From Streptomyces sp. SID8352 (GTDB lineage: Bacteria; Actinomycetota; Actinomycetes; Streptomycetales; Streptomycetaceae), in contig NZ_WWGX01000093.1 of assembly GCF_009862265.1 (NCBI RefSeq), positions 29,605-93,604 on the forward strand: a DNA stretch of 64,000 nt, read 5' to 3'. Position 1 is the stretch's first letter, and every line of letters starts with the position of its first letter. The translations under genes and the position numbers were made by a program. Below, one piece after another: positions 62,208-64,000 of the stretch. The notes under the pieces were generated by a model. It made no database searches. It was not told the origin of the DNA and saw nothing but the letters and a program-made list of their open reading frames with translations.

Positions 62208-62244
62208 CGGACGGTGCCGGACCCAGCGGGCCCGGCACCGTCCG
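62208..62244. terminator. Hairpin between convergent SMC gene and membrane protein gene
   Basis: CGGACGGTGCCGG (62208-62220) and CCGGCACCGTCCG (62232-62244) are perfect 13-bp arms with an 11-nt loop, 9 nt past the stop of the minus-strand gene. Confidence 0.75.
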
Positions 62245-62252
62245 GCGGGGAA

Positions 62253-62723
62253 TCAGGAGTGCGAGAGCCGGCTCGCGCCGCCCTGGCGCCGTATCCGGCC
62301 CCGGGCCCGCTCGGCGGCCCGCTCCTGACGCCGTGCCCGGCGCCGCTCGCGCCGCATGGCCCGCGCGGTGCTGCTCGGCACCGACACCACCCCGTTGCGC
62401 TGGTTCCACACCTGACGGGTCACCCAGACGTCCAGGACCGCCCAGGTGGCCACCACCGTGCCGGCGATGCTGCTGATCACCATGGGGAACGCCAGCCAGG
62501 CCCCGGCCAGGGTGGACAGGAACGCCACCATCGCCTGGATCAGCGTCACGGCCACGATGAGCACCGCCCGCACCGCCGCCGTACGCACCGGGTCCGGCAG
62601 CCGGTGCCGCCGGGCGGGCTCCTCCGTCCACAACGTCCGGGGGGGCGCCGAGCGGCTCGCCCGTCCTTCCCACCACTCCTCGTGGCCCGGCGCCGTACGC
62701 CGTTCCGCAGTGCTCCTCGACAT
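62253..62723 (-). CDS. Two-helix membrane protein of unknown function
   Basis: A 156-aa protein. A hydrophilic N-terminus (1-55), two hydrophobic stretches VRAVLIVAVTLIQAMVAFLST and GAWLAFPMVISSIAGTVVATWAVLDVWV, then a strongly basic tail (RAMRRERRRARRQERAAERARGRIRR). GGGGAG precedes ATG 62723. Neighbour to the SMC operon but convergent, so not part of it. The Arg-rich tail could bind membrane phospholipid or nucleic acid. Not otherwise recognised. Confidence 0.75.
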   Translation of the reverse strand: MSRSTAERRTAPGHEEWWEGRASRSAPPRTLWTEEPARRHRLPDPVRTAAVRAVLIVAVTLIQAMVAFLSTLAGAWLAFPMVISSIAGTVVATWAVLDVWVTRQVWNQRNGVVSVPSSTARAMRRERRRARRQERAAERARGRIRRQGGASRLSHS

Positions 62724-63141
62724 GTCACTCCCCACCGCCGGCAGCCCACTCGTCCGGATCCCTGGACCCGGCCCCCTCTGGCTGCCCCTTCCGCGCCGCC
62801 TCACGCCGCCGTGGCGCGTGGTGCGGCTCCTGTGACCGGTTCTGCCCCGTCTCCCGTGAGGGAGGACGAACAGGGCGGCCCCGGAATTCCCGACGGTCCG
62901 CGGAGCGAAAAGTTCCGGCCAACCGGCGCGGTGGAACGGAGACGCCCGCCCCCGTGGAGAACCCAGGATACCGGGTGGCAATCTCCCCCAATGCCCCGAC
63001 AACTCCCCACCGGTCGCACCCCGCGCGGAACTTCGTGTTCCGGACGTGTCTTCGAGTTACCCGCGTGTCGGTAGTAGGCTCGCGCCGTTTGTTGACGCAT
63101 ATGTGTACCCCTGATGGGCGGGGGTCGATCAGGGGGAGGCC
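62724..63141. other. Divergent promoter region for the membrane protein and NIT sensor genes
   Basis: 418 bp. The right-hand 100 bp is AT-richer and has TTGACG at 63092-63097 and TAGTAGGCT near 63072-63080, promoter-like, plus the hairpin at 63108-63135. No gene. Confidence 0.5.
63108..63135 (+). promoter_or_regulatory. Hairpin that would cover the ribosome site of the NIT sensor gene
   Basis: CCCCTGAT (63108-63115) and ATCAGGGG (63128-63135) are perfect 8-bp arms. The second arm contains part of the AGGGGGAGG ribosome site 6 nt before ATG 63142, so folding could lower initiation. Confidence 0.5.
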
Positions 63142-64000
63142 ATGCGCTTTCGCGGGAAGTCGATCCGCCGGAAGATCGTGGCGCTGCTCCTCGTGCCGCT
63201 GGTGTCCCTGACCGCGATCTGGGCCTTCGCCACGGTGCTCACCGGACGCGAGGCCGGCCGCCTGTTCAAGGTGTCGACCGTCGTCGAGAAGGTCGGCTAT
63301 CCGGTCGAGGACACCGTCCGCGTCCTCCAGCAGGAACGCCGCCAGACCCTCGTCCACCTCGCCGACCCGGACGCCTCCGGCAGCCTCACCGACCTGCGCC
63401 GCAGCCGCACCGCCACCGACGGCGCCATCGACGACGTCCGCCGCAACGCCGCCGTCCGCGACGTGCGCGACGCGCTGAGCCGCACCGAGGACGACCGGCT
63501 GACCGTCCTGCTCGACGCCCTGGACGGCATCGACGCCCTGCGCCGCAGCGTCGAGGACGGCACCGTCGACCGGGGCCAGGCCCTCGACCTCTACAACCGC
63601 CTCATCGAACCCTGCTTCGGGCTGCTCGCCAACCTCCACGTAGCCAACGACGTCGAACTGGACAAGCAGTACCGCGCCCTCGTCAACATCTCCCGGGCCC
63701 GCGAACTGCTCTCCCGCGAGGACGCCCTGCTCGGCTCCGCCCTGATCACCGGACGCCTCACCCGCTCCGAACTCCGCGACGTCTCCGACCTCGTGGCCCA
63801 GCGCACCGTGATGTACGGCACCAACCTGCCGCTGCTGCCCGCCAAGGACCGGGGCCGCTACGAGCGCTTCTGGCGGAACGCTTCCTCGGCGCCCCTGCGC
63901 GTCGCGGAGGAGGCCGCCCTCTCCTCCGGCGCCGGCACCCCGCACGGCGTCACCGCCCGGAGCTGGGACACCGCCGCCGGGGACGTGCTGTCCGAACTGG
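63142..64000 (+). CDS. NIT-domain sensor histidine kinase-like protein (partial, runs off window)
   Basis: The first 286 codons of a membrane sensor. MRFRGKSIRRKIVALLLVPLVSLTAIWAFATVLTG gives a basic tail and TM1; the following extracytoplasmic helical region (TVRVLQQERRQTLVHLADP, RLTVLLDALDGIDALRRSV, NISRARELLSREDALLGSALI) is a NIT (nitrate/nitrite-sensing) domain. The second membrane segment, HAMP and ATPase parts would lie beyond 64000. In Streptomyces such proteins often begin conservons (cvnA with roadblock, DUF742 and GTPase genes); this cannot be confirmed here. AGGGGGAGG precedes the ATG. Confidence 0.82.
   Translation, partial: MRFRGKSIRRKIVALLLVPLVSLTAIWAFATVLTGREAGRLFKVSTVVEKVGYPVEDTVRVLQQERRQTLVHLADPDASGSLTDLRRSRTATDGAIDDVRRNAAVRDVRDALSRTEDDRLTVLLDALDGIDALRRSVEDGTVDRGQALDLYNRLIEPCFGLLANLHVANDVELDKQYRALVNISRARELLSREDALLGSALITGRLTRSELRDVSDLVAQRTVMYGTNLPLLPAKDRGRYERFWRNASSAPLRVAEEAALSSGAGTPHGVTARSWDTAAGDVLSEL

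Noticed and set aside
61975..64000. Search for a JetD/MksG-type nuclease next to the SMC operon
   Set aside because: Only a convergent two-helix membrane protein and a NIT-domain sensor are present. A copy elsewhere in the genome is not excluded.

Overview
The window is a very GC-rich, densely coding stretch of an actinobacterial chromosome, almost certainly Streptomyces. Codons end mostly in G or C, GTG starts are common, stop/start overlaps of the GTGA or ATGA type are frequent, and the gene content is typical of the genus: an RbpA homologue behind a sigma-R type promoter, a secreted family 18 chitinase behind paired TGGTC-type repeats, ribE-ribM-ribBA-ribH behind an FMN riboswitch, a MocR/YczE pair, a large EccA-like ATPase and the start of a NIT-domain sensor. 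From memory the order resembles the part of the S. coelicolor core chromosome that carries riboflavin, hisEG and rbpA genes; no database comparison was possible. No tRNA, rRNA, insertion sequence, integrase or CRISPR array was seen.

Layout. 1-4.9 kb: 107-bp tandem repeat, ribulose-phosphate epimerase, SorC-type regulator, orphan barstar-like protein, GuaB1-type purine enzyme, Lrp regulator. 5-8.7 kb: nitrilase-family hydrolase and FAD amino acid monooxygenase (a possible amino acid to arylacetamide to arylacetate route), then an LLM oxidoreductase gene broken by a frameshift. 9.5-14.3 kb: NCS2 permease, thioesterase, and a divergent MFS/ROK pair with an operator between them. 14.6-18 kb: NAD(P)-binding protein and chitinase. 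18.1-23.2 kb: FMN riboswitch, ribE-ribM-ribBA-ribH, hisE-hisG, PH-domain membrane protein. 24.4-29.8 kb: two CNNM/CorC-type CBS proteins, EccA-like ATPase, uridine-kinase-like protein. 30.4-37.4 kb: C39-type secreted peptidase, small membrane protein, acyl-CoA dehydrogenase, Cys-rich protein, second Lrp regulator, amidohydrolase. 37.4-43.8 kb: Ppm1-type mannosyltransferase with a long low-complexity tail, FxsA, RbpA, and a minus-strand YczE-GDPD-MFS operon. 43.9-50.1 kb: MocR, FtsK-like protein with an altered Walker A, 64-aa membrane protein, ankyrin protein, 19-codon leader ORF and HEAT-repeat protein. 50.5-53.9 kb: 5-oxoprolinase pxpABC divergent from a FadR-type regulator, with a perfect palindrome between.

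The most notable system is at 54.3-62 kb. A probably leaderless operon encodes a 508-aa kleisin-like protein, a 110-aa protein built around six LPARGG repeats, a 293-aa KITE-like winged-helix protein and a 1551-aa SMC-type ATPase. This matches the kleisin-KITE-SMC order of MksBEF condensins and of the Wadjet (JetABC) anti-plasmid system. No JetD/MksG-type nuclease follows within the window, the SMC subunit is unusually long, and the small repeat protein fits exactly between two GTGA overlaps. Whether it acts in chromosome organisation or plasmid defence cannot be decided from sequence.

The window ends inside a sensor kinase-like gene whose ribosome binding site may be closed in a hairpin.
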